NCBI RefSeq assembly: GCF_007992495.1
Contig: NZ_BKAJ01000121.1
Span: forward strand, 1 to 43,596
Direction: 5' to 3'
Source: Reyranella soli
GTDB taxonomy: Bacteria; Pseudomonadota; Alphaproteobacteria; Reyranellales; Reyranellaceae
Length of the DNA: 43,596 bases
A program made the translations under genes and the position numbers. Below, one piece after another: positions 36,182-43,592 of this stretch. Within the stretch, counting starts at the first letter, position 1. The number at the start of each line of letters is the position of its first letter. The notes beneath the pieces were generated by a model that saw only the letters and a program-made list of their open reading frames with translations, ran no database searches and was not told the DNA's origin.

Positions 36182-36207
36182 TCCTTACGTCCGCGCCTTT
36201 GTAAGGA
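36182..36207 (-). promoter_or_regulatory. Hairpin covering the metZ ribosome-binding site
   Basis: TCCTTAC (36207-36201) can pair perfectly with GTAAGGA (36188-36182), which contains the Shine-Dalgarno of metZ, around a 12-nt loop. It could add translational control downstream of the terminator, or may simply be chance. Confidence 0.4.
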
Positions 36208-36216
36208 CGCGCAACG

Positions 36217-36250
36217 AAAAAGCCCCCGACCTAGAAGGACGGGGGCTTTT
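36217..36250 (-). terminator. Rho-independent terminator between the riboswitch and metZ
   Basis: The stem AAAAGCCCCCG (36250-36240) pairs with CGGGGGCTTTT (36228-36218), loop 11 nt, ending in T5. It sits between the riboswitch and the metZ start, so it would stop transcription before metZ when formed. A GGTCGG hexamer (36231-36226) overlaps its loop and 3' arm. Confidence 0.9.
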
Positions 36251-36260
36251 GCGAGAGCCT

Positions 36261-36316
36261 CCGACCTTTTAGCGATTTTTAACGTGGTCGCAAGCCGGTC
36301 GGCTCAAATCTCCACG
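36261..36316 (-). ncRNA. SAM-II riboswitch upstream of metZ
   Basis: Read on the minus strand, the sequence has P1 CGTGG (36316-36312) pairing with CCACG (36287-36283). L1 holds GATTTGAG. CTTGC is followed by CCACGTTAAAA and CGCTAAAAGG, matching the SAM-II (metA-type) consensus. The pseudoknot is a perfect 6-bp pair between CCGACC (36302-36297) and GGTCGG (36266-36261). Position before metZ and lineage both fit. SAM binding would be expected to lower metZ expression. Confidence 0.88.
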
Positions 36317-36323
36317 AGGCGTT

Positions 36324-36329
36324 TCTATA
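36324..36329 (-). promoter_or_regulatory. Possible -10 box of the metZ leader
   Basis: TATAGA lies 8 nt upstream of riboswitch stem P1. No convincing -35 box is visible, because the preceding region is the GC-rich hairpin of the upstream gene. Confidence 0.3.
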
Positions 36330-36339
36330 CAGACGAAGA

Positions 36340-36363
36340 AGGGGGTGCGCAAGCACCCCCTTC
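36340..36363 (-). terminator. Hairpin terminating the ThDP-enzyme gene
   Basis: AAGGGGGTGC-TTGC-GCACCCCCTT is a perfect 10-bp stem 14 nt after the ThDP-enzyme stop, followed by CTTCGTCT, a weak U-tract. It separates this gene from the metZ transcription unit. Confidence 0.65.
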
Positions 36364-36377
36364 ACCCGCCTCTTGTC

Positions 36378-38066
36378 TCAGTGTTTCTGCCTGGCCAGCG
36401 ACTGCTCGCGCAGCTTGCTGAGCGTGATGCGCGAGGTCAGCGCCTCGGGATCGGTCTTCACGTGGATGATGGCGGGCTTGGCCGCCGCCACCGCGCGCTC
36501 GAACGCCGCGGCATAGTCTTCCGTCTTCTCGACCGTCTCGCCGTGGCCGCCGAACGCCCGCGCGTAGGCCGCGAAGTCGGGGTTCTTGAGCTCGGTGCCG
36601 ACCACGCGCGTCGGATACTCGCGCTCCTGGTGCATGCGGATGGTGCCGTACATGCCGTTGTCGACCACGGTGATCACGATGTTGGCGCCGTGCTGGACGG
36701 CGGTCGCGAACTCCTGGCCGTTCATCAGGAAGCAGCCATCGCCCGCCAGCGACACCACCATGCGATCGGGTTCGGCGATCTTCGCCGCCACCGCCGCCGG
36801 CACGCCGTAACCCATGGCGCCGCTGGTCGGCGCGAGCTGGGTCTTGAAGCCGCGATACTGGAAGAAGCGATGCAGGAAGGCCGCGTAGTTGCCCGCGCCG
36901 TTGGTGATGATTGCATCGTCGGGCAGGCGCTTGTTCAGCCAGGCGATGACCTCGCCCATGTTCACCGTGCCGGGCAGCGGCCCGGGCTTGATGTTGTCGA
37001 GGTACTCGGCGTGCGCCGCCGCGGTCTCGGCCTTCCAGCGCTTGCCATCGACCGGCCTCATCGCCTTTGCGGCGGCGGCGAAGTTCGCCATGCCGCTGTT
37101 GATCGGCAGGGTCGCCTGGTAGACGCGGCCCAGTTCCTCGGCGCCGGCATGGACGTGCACCAGCTTCTGCTTCGGGACCGGCAGGTCGAACAGCGTGTAG
37201 CCGCCGGTTGTCGCCTCGCCAAGTCGAGGGCCGACGGCGATGATGAGGTCGCAGGCCTTCAGGCGCTTGCCCAGCGCCGGTCCGACGCCGACGCCGAGAT
37301 CGCCGGCGTAGTTCGGATGGCGGTTGTCGAACAGGTCCTGGTTACGGAACGAGGCGCAGACCGGCAGGTCGTTGGCCTCGACGAAGGCCCTGATGTCGGC
37401 GCAAGCCTTGGCCGTCCAGCCGCCGCCGCCCACGATCACCATCGGCTTCTCGGCCGCCGCCAGAAGCTCGCGCAGCGTCGCCATGTCCTCGGCCGCCGGC
37501 GCGCCGCGCGCGATCTTGTAGGGGCCGGCGTCCGGCACCTCGACCTCGTCGACCAGCATGTCCTCGGGCAGCGCCACCACGACCGGGCCGGGCCGGCCGT
37601 TCAGCGCGGTGTGAAATGCCTGGCTGATCAGTTCGGGGATGCGCCGTGCATCCTCGATCTGGACCACCCACTTGGCCATCTGGCCAAACATGCGGCGGTA
37701 GTCGATTTCCTGGAAGGCTTCGCGGTCGGAGGCCTCGCGCGCCACCTGACCGACCAGCAGGATCATGGGCGTCGAATCCTGGAACCCGGTATGCAAGCCG
37801 ATGCTGGCGTTGGTTGCACCCGGACCGCGCGTGACGAAGGCGATGCCGGGCTTGCCGGTGAGCTTGCCGTAAGCCTCGGCCATGTTGGCGGCTCCGCCTT
37901 CCTGGCGGCAGATGACGAAGCGGATGGAGTTGCGCTGGGCGTAGAGCGCGTCCAGCGCCGCCAGGTAGCTTTCGCCCGGCACGCCGAAGATCGTGTCGGT
38001 GCCGTGGATGCGCAGCTGATCGATCAGGACTTGGGCGCCGCTGCGCCGCGGATGAGAGCTCGTCAT
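36378..38066 (-). CDS. Thiamin-diphosphate-dependent enzyme, acetolactate synthase large-subunit-like
   Basis: A 562-residue enzyme of the acetohydroxyacid synthase/oxalyl-CoA decarboxylase superfamily. The N-terminal Glu that activates ThDP is in RQEGGAANMAEAYGKLTGKPG. The central domain is nucleotide-binding-like. The ThDP-Mg motif GDGCFLMNGQE with VVDN is in the C-terminal domain. No regulatory small subunit is adjacent, so it may be a catabolic or promiscuous acetolactate-synthase-like enzyme rather than IlvB. It follows a small unknown gene by 9 nt and ends at a strong hairpin. Confidence 0.88.
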   Translation of the reverse strand: MTSSHPRRSGAQVLIDQLRIHGTDTIFGVPGESYLAALDALYAQRNSIRFVICRQEGGAANMAEAYGKLTGKPGIAFVTRGPGATNASIGLHTGFQDSTPMILLVGQVAREASDREAFQEIDYRRMFGQMAKWVVQIEDARRIPELISQAFHTALNGRPGPVVVALPEDMLVDEVEVPDAGPYKIARGAPAAEDMATLRELLAAAEKPMVIVGGGGWTAKACADIRAFVEANDLPVCASFRNQDLFDNRHPNYAGDLGVGVGPALGKRLKACDLIIAVGPRLGEATTGGYTLFDLPVPKQKLVHVHAGAEELGRVYQATLPINSGMANFAAAAKAMRPVDGKRWKAETAAAHAEYLDNIKPGPLPGTVNMGEVIAWLNKRLPDDAIITNGAGNYAAFLHRFFQYRGFKTQLAPTSGAMGYGVPAAVAAKIAEPDRMVVSLAGDGCFLMNGQEFATAVQHGANIVITVVDNGMYGTIRMHQEREYPTRVVGTELKNPDFAAYARAFGGHGETVEKTEDYAAAFERAVAAAKPAIIHVKTDPEALTSRITLSKLREQSLARQKH

Positions 38067-38075
38067 GGCTTTCCC

Positions 38076-38372
38076 TTACTTCGTGGGTGAAATCGGGTTC
38101 GACACCAACATCTTGTTGCCGATGTCGTTCATATATTCTCGGCTCTTCTGCAAATAAGGTCGCTCTGCGGGATCATCCGCCATCGCAGGGCGACGCCTGG
38201 TGCCGACGGCGAGCTCTTCGCGGGCCGAGATATGCATGATCGCGCTCACATTGCCGACGTCGCCGGCGAGGAAGCCGACTACAGTGTCGGGATGCTTTTC
38301 TTTTTCGCGCAGCGCGAGAAACTCTCGGACGATGCCCGCCTCTAGCTCGTGCGTCCGATGGTCGGCGATCAT
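38076..38372 (-). CDS. Small conserved-looking hypothetical protein
   Basis: A 98-residue soluble protein with no recognised domain. GGGAGG lies 7 nt before the ATG at 38372. The N-terminal third (MIADHRTHELEAGIVREFLA) looks helical; no signal peptide or membrane segment is seen. It is rich in charged residues and ends SNPISPTK. It is 9 nt upstream of the ThDP-enzyme gene, so the two are likely co-transcribed. Function unknown. Confidence 0.7.
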   Translation of the reverse strand: MIADHRTHELEAGIVREFLALREKEKHPDTVVGFLAGDVGNVSAIMHISAREELAVGTRRRPAMADDPAERPYLQKSREYMNDIGNKMLVSNPISPTK

Positions 38373-38671
38373 GCAATTCCTCCCATTTCCATGTCGATTG
38401 TGTGACCTGCACAAATCGATCTCAACCCTGCCATCTTCGTGATCCGCTTACGGTGGACTTGAGCCGTGATTCAGCGCATAAAGCCTGCATTGCGATACTG
38501 GCCGACGAGCATCATCATGAGTCTCGGCACGATCGCGGAGCGCTACGCCGGTCAACGTCTTCTCGTGAGCTTCTTGGTCATCTGTCAAATGTCATCGAAA
38601 CGCTTGGACCCAGTCGTCCAGCAAGCGCGAGCCGGACTCCGCTCTATCCTTCCTCCAGCCCCGAGCCTTGA
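38373..38671. other. 299-nt intergenic region before the RRM gene
   Basis: It holds the divergent promoters of the small hypothetical gene and the RRM gene. An imperfect hairpin with arms CGCTTG and CAAGCG lies near 38602-38629. Two short plus-strand frames end at the RRM start, one a GTG-started 69-residue frame at 38466-38675 whose stop overlaps the RRM ATG. Neither has a convincing Shine-Dalgarno. No terminator is evident. The RRM transcript may have a long leader. Confidence 0.45.
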
Positions 38672-39361
38672 ATGAGTCGCAAATTGTTTGTGGGCAACCT
38701 GCCCTACTCGGTCACGTCTGAGCGTCTGTCAGAAGCCTTCTCTCAGTTCGGCACCGTTACCTCTTCAAAAGTGATCGTGGATCGCGAGACCGGCCGCAGC
38801 CGCGGCTTCGCGTTCCTCGAGATGGAAACAGATGATCAGGGCGCCTCGGCCATGCAGGCCATGAACGGCGCGTTGCTCGATGGCCGCTCGATCGCGGTCC
38901 GTGAAGCCGTCGAACGTCAGCCCGGTGGTGGTGGCGGCGGTGGCTTCGGTGGCGGCGGTGGTGGTGGTCGCGATGGCGGCGGCTTCCGTCCGCGCGGTCC
39001 GCGTCCGCCTTACGGCGGAGGCGGTGGTGGCGGCGGCGGCTACGGCGGCGGCGGTGGCGGTGGCTATCGCGGCGGCGGTGGTGGCGGCGGCTACGGTGGT
39101 GGCGGCGGTGACCGCGGCGGCGGAGGCGGTGGTTACCGCGGCGACGCTGGCGGCGGCGGTGGCGGCCCGATGCGCGATCGACGCGCCGACTTCTCCGGCG
39201 GTCCGCCGCCGGCTGGCGGCGGTTTCGATGGCGGCGGTGGTGCTCCTGGTGGTGGCGACTTCGGCCGTCCGCCGCGCCGTCATGGCGGCGGCGGCGCAGA
39301 TCGCCCGCGTCGCGAGCGCGATTACGAGCCGCGCAAGCGCGGCTTCGACGACGATCAATAG
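38672..39361 (+). CDS. Glycine-rich RNA-binding protein (RRM)
   Basis: A 229-residue protein: one RRM at residues about 4-80 with RNP2 LFVGNL (5-10) and RNP1 RGFAFLEM (44-51), then a low-complexity glycine-rich region (about 85-215) with RG and GGYGG repeats. It ends in a basic tail (RPRRERDYEPRKRGF). This architecture is common in cold-responsive RNA chaperones. The ATG follows directly on TGA with no Shine-Dalgarno, so leader-mediated or coupled initiation is possible. It has its own terminator. Confidence 0.93.
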   Translation: MSRKLFVGNLPYSVTSERLSEAFSQFGTVTSSKVIVDRETGRSRGFAFLEMETDDQGASAMQAMNGALLDGRSIAVREAVERQPGGGGGGGFGGGGGGGRDGGGFRPRGPRPPYGGGGGGGGGYGGGGGGGYRGGGGGGGYGGGGGDRGGGGGGYRGDAGGGGGGPMRDRRADFSGGPPPAGGGFDGGGGAPGGGDFGRPPRRHGGGGADRPRRERDYEPRKRGFDDDQ

Positions 39362-39388
39362 GCCGCTGACAGCGACCTGAACGAACGG

Positions 39389-39422
39389 AACGCCGGGGGC
39401 TCTGCCCCCGGCGTTTTCGTTT
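39389..39422 (+). terminator. Rho-independent terminator of the RRM gene
   Basis: AACGCCGGGGGC-TCT-GCCCCCGGCGTT is a perfect 12-bp stem ending in TTTTCGTTT, 27 nt after the stop. Confidence 0.92.
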
Positions 39423-39461
39423 GGCCATCATGACGGTCGAATGAGAAGTGCTATGCTCCCA

Positions 39462-39479
39462 ACCCTCTATCCGGAGGGT
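39462..39479 (+). promoter_or_regulatory. Hairpin over the ribosome-binding site of the DUF1194 gene
   Basis: ACCCTC and GAGGGT form a 6-bp stem with a 6-nt loop; the right arm contains part of the Shine-Dalgarno GGAGG (39473-39477) for the ATG at 39484. It could mask initiation. Confidence 0.4.
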
Positions 39480-39483
39480 GGGC

Positions 39484-40221
39484 ATGAAGCGACGGACCGC
39501 GCTCTTGGGCTCCCTGGCGGCCGCTGCCGCCGCATCGACGGCCATAAGCTCGGCAAGGGCAGAGACGCCGGTCGACTTGCAGCTCGTGCTGGCGGTCGAC
39601 GTGTCGCGCTCCATAGACGAGGTCGAAGCCGAGCTGCAGCGTCGCGGCTACATCGAAGCGCTCACCAACGATCGCGTCATCGATGCCATCCTGTCGGGCG
39701 AGACCCAGCGCATCGCCGTCTGCTACACCGAATGGGCCGGCACGCATTATCAGGTGGTGGTGATCGACTGGACCGTGATCGACAGCCCGTCCGCCGCGCG
39801 CCGCTTCACTGAGAAGCTCGCCGAGGCGCCGCGCCAGTCGCAGAGCTGGACGGCGGTCGGCGCCGCGCTGGCCCATGCCGGCCAGCGCTTCGACAATTCG
39901 GGCTTCGTCTCCAAGCGCCGCGTCATCGACATCTCGGGCGACGGCCGCACCAACGACGGTCCGCCGGCCGAGCTGGTGCGCGACCGCCTGGTCGAGCAGG
40001 GCATCGTGGTCAACGGCCTGCCGGTGATGATGAACCGCACCAACTTCGGCCGTCCGCCCGACCTTACCCTCGACAAGTACTACGAGGAGAACGTCATCGG
40101 CGGTCCGGGCTCGTTCATGATCGTGGCCGACAACTTCGACCATTTCGGCCGCGCCGTGCGCACCAAGCTGGTGCGCGAGATTTCCGGCGCCGACGTCACG
40201 CGCCGGCCAGTACCTGCCTGA
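39484..40221 (+). CDS. DUF1194 domain-containing protein (vWA-like)
   Basis: A 245-residue exported protein. The signal peptide has KRR then LLGSLAAAAAAS and a SARA-E cleavage site near residue 30. The mature part opens DLQLVLAVDVSRSIDEVE, giving the DxSxS metal-site signature of a von Willebrand A fold, and DISGDGRTN supplies another acidic loop. DUF1194 proteins are widespread in alphaproteobacteria with no settled role. GGAGG precedes the ATG. The end overlaps the convergent hydrolase gene by 26 bp. Confidence 0.92.
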   Translation: MKRRTALLGSLAAAAAASTAISSARAETPVDLQLVLAVDVSRSIDEVEAELQRRGYIEALTNDRVIDAILSGETQRIAVCYTEWAGTHYQVVVIDWTVIDSPSAARRFTEKLAEAPRQSQSWTAVGAALAHAGQRFDNSGFVSKRRVIDISGDGRTNDGPPAELVRDRLVEQGIVVNGLPVMMNRTNFGRPPDLTLDKYYEENVIGGPGSFMIVADNFDHFGRAVRTKLVREISGADVTRRPVPA

Positions 40222-41557
40222 GGCGCTCGAACGGCTGGGCATCGCGCGTGAGCTGCACCGGCATGCCGAGATGGCCGAGCGGATAGCGGAAGACATTGGC
40301 GTCGGGCAGCCGCCAGCGTTGCGCGACCGCCAGGCCGTCGTCGTAAGGCACCCAGCGGTCGGTCTCGCCCAGCACCGAAACGATGTTCGCGGGCGCGATC
40401 GCGGGATCCGCAGTCGGATCGATCAGCTCCGACAGGTGGGCCAGCGCCTCGCGCGACCAGCCAGCGCGCGCCAAGGCACGATCGAGGCCGAGCGTGACGG
40501 CGAGCGCGCCGCCGAAGGTCACGTCCTCGATGCGGCCGGAATGGCTGATGAGCATGACGCCGTCGGGCCGCGCCTCGGCCGGCCACAGGTGGCAACGGCT
40601 GGCAGCCTGCTGGGCCACGAACGACGTCATCGAAATGCCGGCGAGGCCCACCTTGCCGCCGAAGCGCTGATGGCACCAGGCGATCAGCAGCGCCGATTCG
40701 ATCGCCTGCCCGGCGATGAGGTCGATCGAGCTGGTCGGTCCCGCGGCGAAGAACGGCTCGCCGCCATAGCGTCCCGGCATGGCGCGCAGGCCGTGATAGG
40801 GCGAGATCGGCTCGACCACGCGCCAGCCCAGCTCGGCGAGCCGGGTGGCCGGGCCGCGCGAGACCGTCAGCAGCTCAAATTCCAGGCAGAGGCCGCTGCC
40901 GAAGATCAGCGTCGGACATGGTCCCGCGTCGGCTGGCTCGACCACGCGGGCATAGAGCGCTTCGCTGCCCGGCCGCTGCCCCAGTCGCGGCGCGGGCGTC
41001 GGCGCGCGCAACCAATACTCGCGCAGGCGGTCTCGCATCACCGGCCGCGAAACGGCGACGGTGCCGACATCGACGGCGGTGTCGTAGAGGCTGTCCGGCC
41101 GGGCAATCGCCGGTCCAAGGGTGTGCTCGACATCGGCGGGTTGGTCGATCTCCCAGCGCGCCGATGGCGGCCGGGTCGGAAACAGCAACGGATAGAACGA
41201 GGCGCGCGTCGCCAGATGGCGGGTGGCGGTGGCACGGCGCCGATGATCCAGGACGAGGCCGTCCTCGTCGGACGCATCGTCGAACAGCGCGGTTTCCCAT
41301 GCCGAGCGAGCGGCCTCCGCCGCCACCTTGCGCGCCGCATGGCGTGCCAGCACCGATCGCAGGTAGGACTCCGGCCAGGCCGCGACCGGCGCACCGATCT
41401 CGTCGCGGAAGCGCGCCGTCTCGTCGCCGGCGGCGTTGGCCGCCGCCCACAGGCGCGACAGCGGAAAGTACCAGCGTTTGAGGCCGAACAGGCCGGCCTG
41501 GTCGACCCACGGCTTGGCCAGCAGCGCCCCCAGCGGCGAGCGAAACAGGACGTCCAT
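40196..41557 (-). CDS. Alpha/beta-hydrolase-fold protein
   Basis: A 453-residue hydrolase. The nucleophile elbow is GLAGISMTS with Ser309 and is preceded by FGSGLCLEF and a strand pattern of an alpha/beta fold. The C-terminal PLGHLGM includes a plausible catalytic His, and VLGETDRWVP an acidic residue. The N-terminal ~170 residues are not recognised. Overall layout resembles the ABHD18-like group. It ends overlapping the DUF1194 stop, and diverges from the aldolase gene. Substrate unknown. Confidence 0.8.
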   Translation of the reverse strand: MDVLFRSPLGALLAKPWVDQAGLFGLKRWYFPLSRLWAAANAAGDETARFRDEIGAPVAAWPESYLRSVLARHAARKVAAEAARSAWETALFDDASDEDGLVLDHRRRATATRHLATRASFYPLLFPTRPPSARWEIDQPADVEHTLGPAIARPDSLYDTAVDVGTVAVSRPVMRDRLREYWLRAPTPAPRLGQRPGSEALYARVVEPADAGPCPTLIFGSGLCLEFELLTVSRGPATRLAELGWRVVEPISPYHGLRAMPGRYGGEPFFAAGPTSSIDLIAGQAIESALLIAWCHQRFGGKVGLAGISMTSFVAQQAASRCHLWPAEARPDGVMLISHSGRIEDVTFGGALAVTLGLDRALARAGWSREALAHLSELIDPTADPAIAPANIVSVLGETDRWVPYDDGLAVAQRWRLPDANVFRYPLGHLGMPVQLTRDAQPFERLRQVLAGA

Positions 41558-41658
41558 CGATCAGCTCCCACGCCGGCGGTTCCATCCGGTCACAAACCGC
41601 TTTAGGGTTGGCAGCATCATCGCCACTCGCTACGTCCTTCGGCAATGGAGACCTCTTG

Positions 41659-42402
41659 ATGCTGGCCAACGACCCCGTGACACAGGCACGGATCGACCTC
41701 ACGACCGCCCTGCGGGCCGCCGCGCGGCACGGCCTCAACGAAGGCGTGTGCAACCACTTCAGCATGACCGTGCCCGGCCGCGAGGACCTGTTCCTGGTCA
41801 ACCCGCAGGGCCTGCACTGGTCGGAGATCACGCCCTCGGACCTGGTGATCGCCGACGGCGCGGGCAACATCGTCGAGGGCAAGTACGCGGTCGAGGCAAC
41901 CGCCTTCTTCATCCACGCCCGCATCCATGCCGGCAACCCGCGCGCCAAGGTCGTGCTGCACACCCACATGCCCTACGCCACAGCGCTGACCTCGATCCGC
42001 GACGGCCGCATCGAGATGTGCACCCAGAACGCCTTCCGCTACTGGAACCGCATCGCCTACGACGACGACTATGCCGGCGTCGCGCTCAGCAACGAGGAAG
42101 GCGACCGCATGTGCAGCGCCATGGCCGGCAAGGACATCCTGTTCCTGCGCAACCACGGCGTCATCGTCTCGGGCCCGACGGTGGCCCAGACCTACGACGA
42201 TCTCTACTACCTTGAGCGTGCCGCCATGGTGCAGGTGCTGGCCATGCAGACCGGCCGGCCGTTGCACAACATCGACGCCAAGCTCGCCGAGCACACCGCC
42301 AACCAGATCGCGGGCGAATCCCAGCAGGCCCTGCTGCATTTCGACTCACTGAAGCGCCTGCTCGACCGCGATGAGCCGGGCTGGCGCCGGCTCGCAGCCT
42401 AA
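41659..42402 (+). CDS. Class II aldolase/adducin-family protein
   Basis: A 247-residue metal-dependent aldolase-like protein. The zinc histidines are visible in VVLHTHMPYA and FLRNHGVIVSG, with ARHGLNEGVCNHFSM near the N-terminus. The ATG at 41659 has GGAG 8-9 nt upstream; TTG 41608 is an alternative. Length is usual for sugar-phosphate aldolases such as FucA/AraD, but substrate specificity cannot be read. It precedes the secreted gene by 10 nt, probably in one operon. Confidence 0.9.
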   Translation: MLANDPVTQARIDLTTALRAAARHGLNEGVCNHFSMTVPGREDLFLVNPQGLHWSEITPSDLVIADGAGNIVEGKYAVEATAFFIHARIHAGNPRAKVVLHTHMPYATALTSIRDGRIEMCTQNAFRYWNRIAYDDDYAGVALSNEEGDRMCSAMAGKDILFLRNHGVIVSGPTVAQTYDDLYYLERAAMVQVLAMQTGRPLHNIDAKLAEHTANQIAGESQQALLHFDSLKRLLDRDEPGWRRLAA

Positions 42403-42412
42403 GGAGCGCCGG

Positions 42413-43009
42413 ATGCGTATTGCGATTTTCGCGGCGGCCCTCGGGCTGCTCGCCACCACGACCCAGGCCTCTGCGCAGAGCTACGGCCTGCCGCCAGGTC
42501 CCAAGCTCGGTGAGATCGAGGTCAAGGCCTACCAGAAGATTCCCAAGACCAAGGTCGCCGTCCAGCTCACGTCCGACACCCACCTGTCGCGCGAGCTGCG
42601 CCGCGAGGTGATGACGCGCCTCTCCAAGCGCGGCAACGAGGTCGGCTTCTCGGGCGGCAACGTCATGCGCATGGACGTGAGCTACTTCGACTTCACCGAC
42701 AGCAGCCGCGGCGACTACAGCACCCAAGGCGGCCAGCCCTCCTACGCTCCGCCGGGCTCCAATCCGCGCATGGACCTGCCCAGCAATGCGATCCGGCGGC
42801 GCGATGGGCTCAGCTCGCCGACCAGCGTGCCGACCTTGCGCGTCACGCTCACCCTCTACTCGACGGACGGCGGCAAGGTGCTGTGGGCAGCGACGGGTTC
42901 GTGCGGCGCCCAGGCCGACAAGGCGCAGAATGCCGGCGAGGCGATCATCAATCGAATCTTCGACAACGCCGACAAGAGTCAGACCGGCGACGCCGGCTGC
43001 CCGCTTTAG
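42413..43009 (+). CDS. Secreted protein of unknown function
   Basis: A 198-residue protein with a Sec signal peptide (MRIAIFAAALGLLATTTQASAQ, cleavage near residue 22). The mature part contains segments PKTKVAVQLTSDTHLSRELR and VTLTLYSTDGGKVLWAATGSC, which look beta-rich, with a central proline/glycine-rich stretch. AAGGAG is 6 nt before the ATG. It ends with an unpaired Cys near the C-terminus (GDAGCPL). I do not recognise it. The tail resembles periplasmic or outer-membrane-linked proteins in general form only. Confidence 0.85.
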   Translation: MRIAIFAAALGLLATTTQASAQSYGLPPGPKLGEIEVKAYQKIPKTKVAVQLTSDTHLSRELRREVMTRLSKRGNEVGFSGGNVMRMDVSYFDFTDSSRGDYSTQGGQPSYAPPGSNPRMDLPSNAIRRRDGLSSPTSVPTLRVTLTLYSTDGGKVLWAATGSCGAQADKAQNAGEAIINRIFDNADKSQTGDAGCPL

Positions 43010-43043
43010 CGCGCCCTGCTGTCACAACCCGGAGGAATTGGTA

Positions 43044-43592
43044 ATGCCGCGTCTGGCTCCGCTCGACCTGAACCAGCTCACGCCCGAACAGAAGAAGGTG
43101 GCCGACGCGATCGTCGCCGGGCCGCGCGGCGGCCTGCGCGGGCCGTTCGAGCCCTGGCTCAGGAGCCCGCACCTTGCCGACCGCGCCCAGAAGCTCGGCG
43201 AGTATTGCCGCTTCAACAATTCGCTGCCCCGCGACCTCAGCGAGCTCGCGATCTGCCTGGTCGGCCGCCACTTCAAGGCGCAGTACGAATTCTATGCCCA
43301 CGCGCGGCTCGCCAAGGAGGCCGGGTTGTCTGAAGCGATCGTCGAGGCGGTCCGCACGCGCCAGACGCCACCCTTCACGCGCGACGTCGAGAAGGTCGTC
43401 TACGACTTCGTCAGCGAATATCTCGCGACCAACCGAGTCGCCCAGCCCAACTACAAACGCGCCGTCGACGCCTTCGGCGAGCAGGGCGTCGTCGATCTGG
43501 TGGGCGTGTGCGGCTACTACATGCTGGTGTCGATGACGCTCAACGTCTTCGAGATGCCACTGCCACCGGGTGAGCCAGAGCCGCTGGCTTAG
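43044..43592 (+). CDS. Carboxymuconolactone decarboxylase-family protein
   Basis: A 182-residue helical protein. ELAICLVGRHFKAQYEFYAHARLAKEAG, in two blocks, matches the conserved core of CMD/AhpD-like proteins, but the CxxC peroxidase pair is absent (only one Cys in the core), so a decarboxylase-like or unknown role is more likely. GGAGGA precedes the ATG. It follows the secreted protein by 34 nt and ends 4 nt before the window end, so the operon may continue. Confidence 0.9.
   Translation: MPRLAPLDLNQLTPEQKKVADAIVAGPRGGLRGPFEPWLRSPHLADRAQKLGEYCRFNNSLPRDLSELAICLVGRHFKAQYEFYAHARLAKEAGLSEAIVEAVRTRQTPPFTRDVEKVVYDFVSEYLATNRVAQPNYKRAVDAFGEQGVVDLVGVCGYYMLVSMTLNVFEMPLPPGEPEPLA

Noticed and set aside
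36345..38090. 581-residue plus-strand frame opposite the ThDP enzyme
   Set aside because: Shadow of a clear gene; composition is His/Arg/Gly-rich and lacks any motif.
38402..38671. Plus-strand 89-residue frame before the RRM gene
   Set aside because: No Shine-Dalgarno, no recognisable pattern; kept only as a note on the leader.
38925..39260. Short tandem repeats suggestive of a CRISPR or minisatellite
   Set aside because: They are in-frame glycine codons of the RRM protein; no spacer pattern.
38765..39358. Ala/Thr-rich antisense frame opposite the glycine-rich RRM gene
   Set aside because: Arises from GGC/GGT repeats read in reverse.
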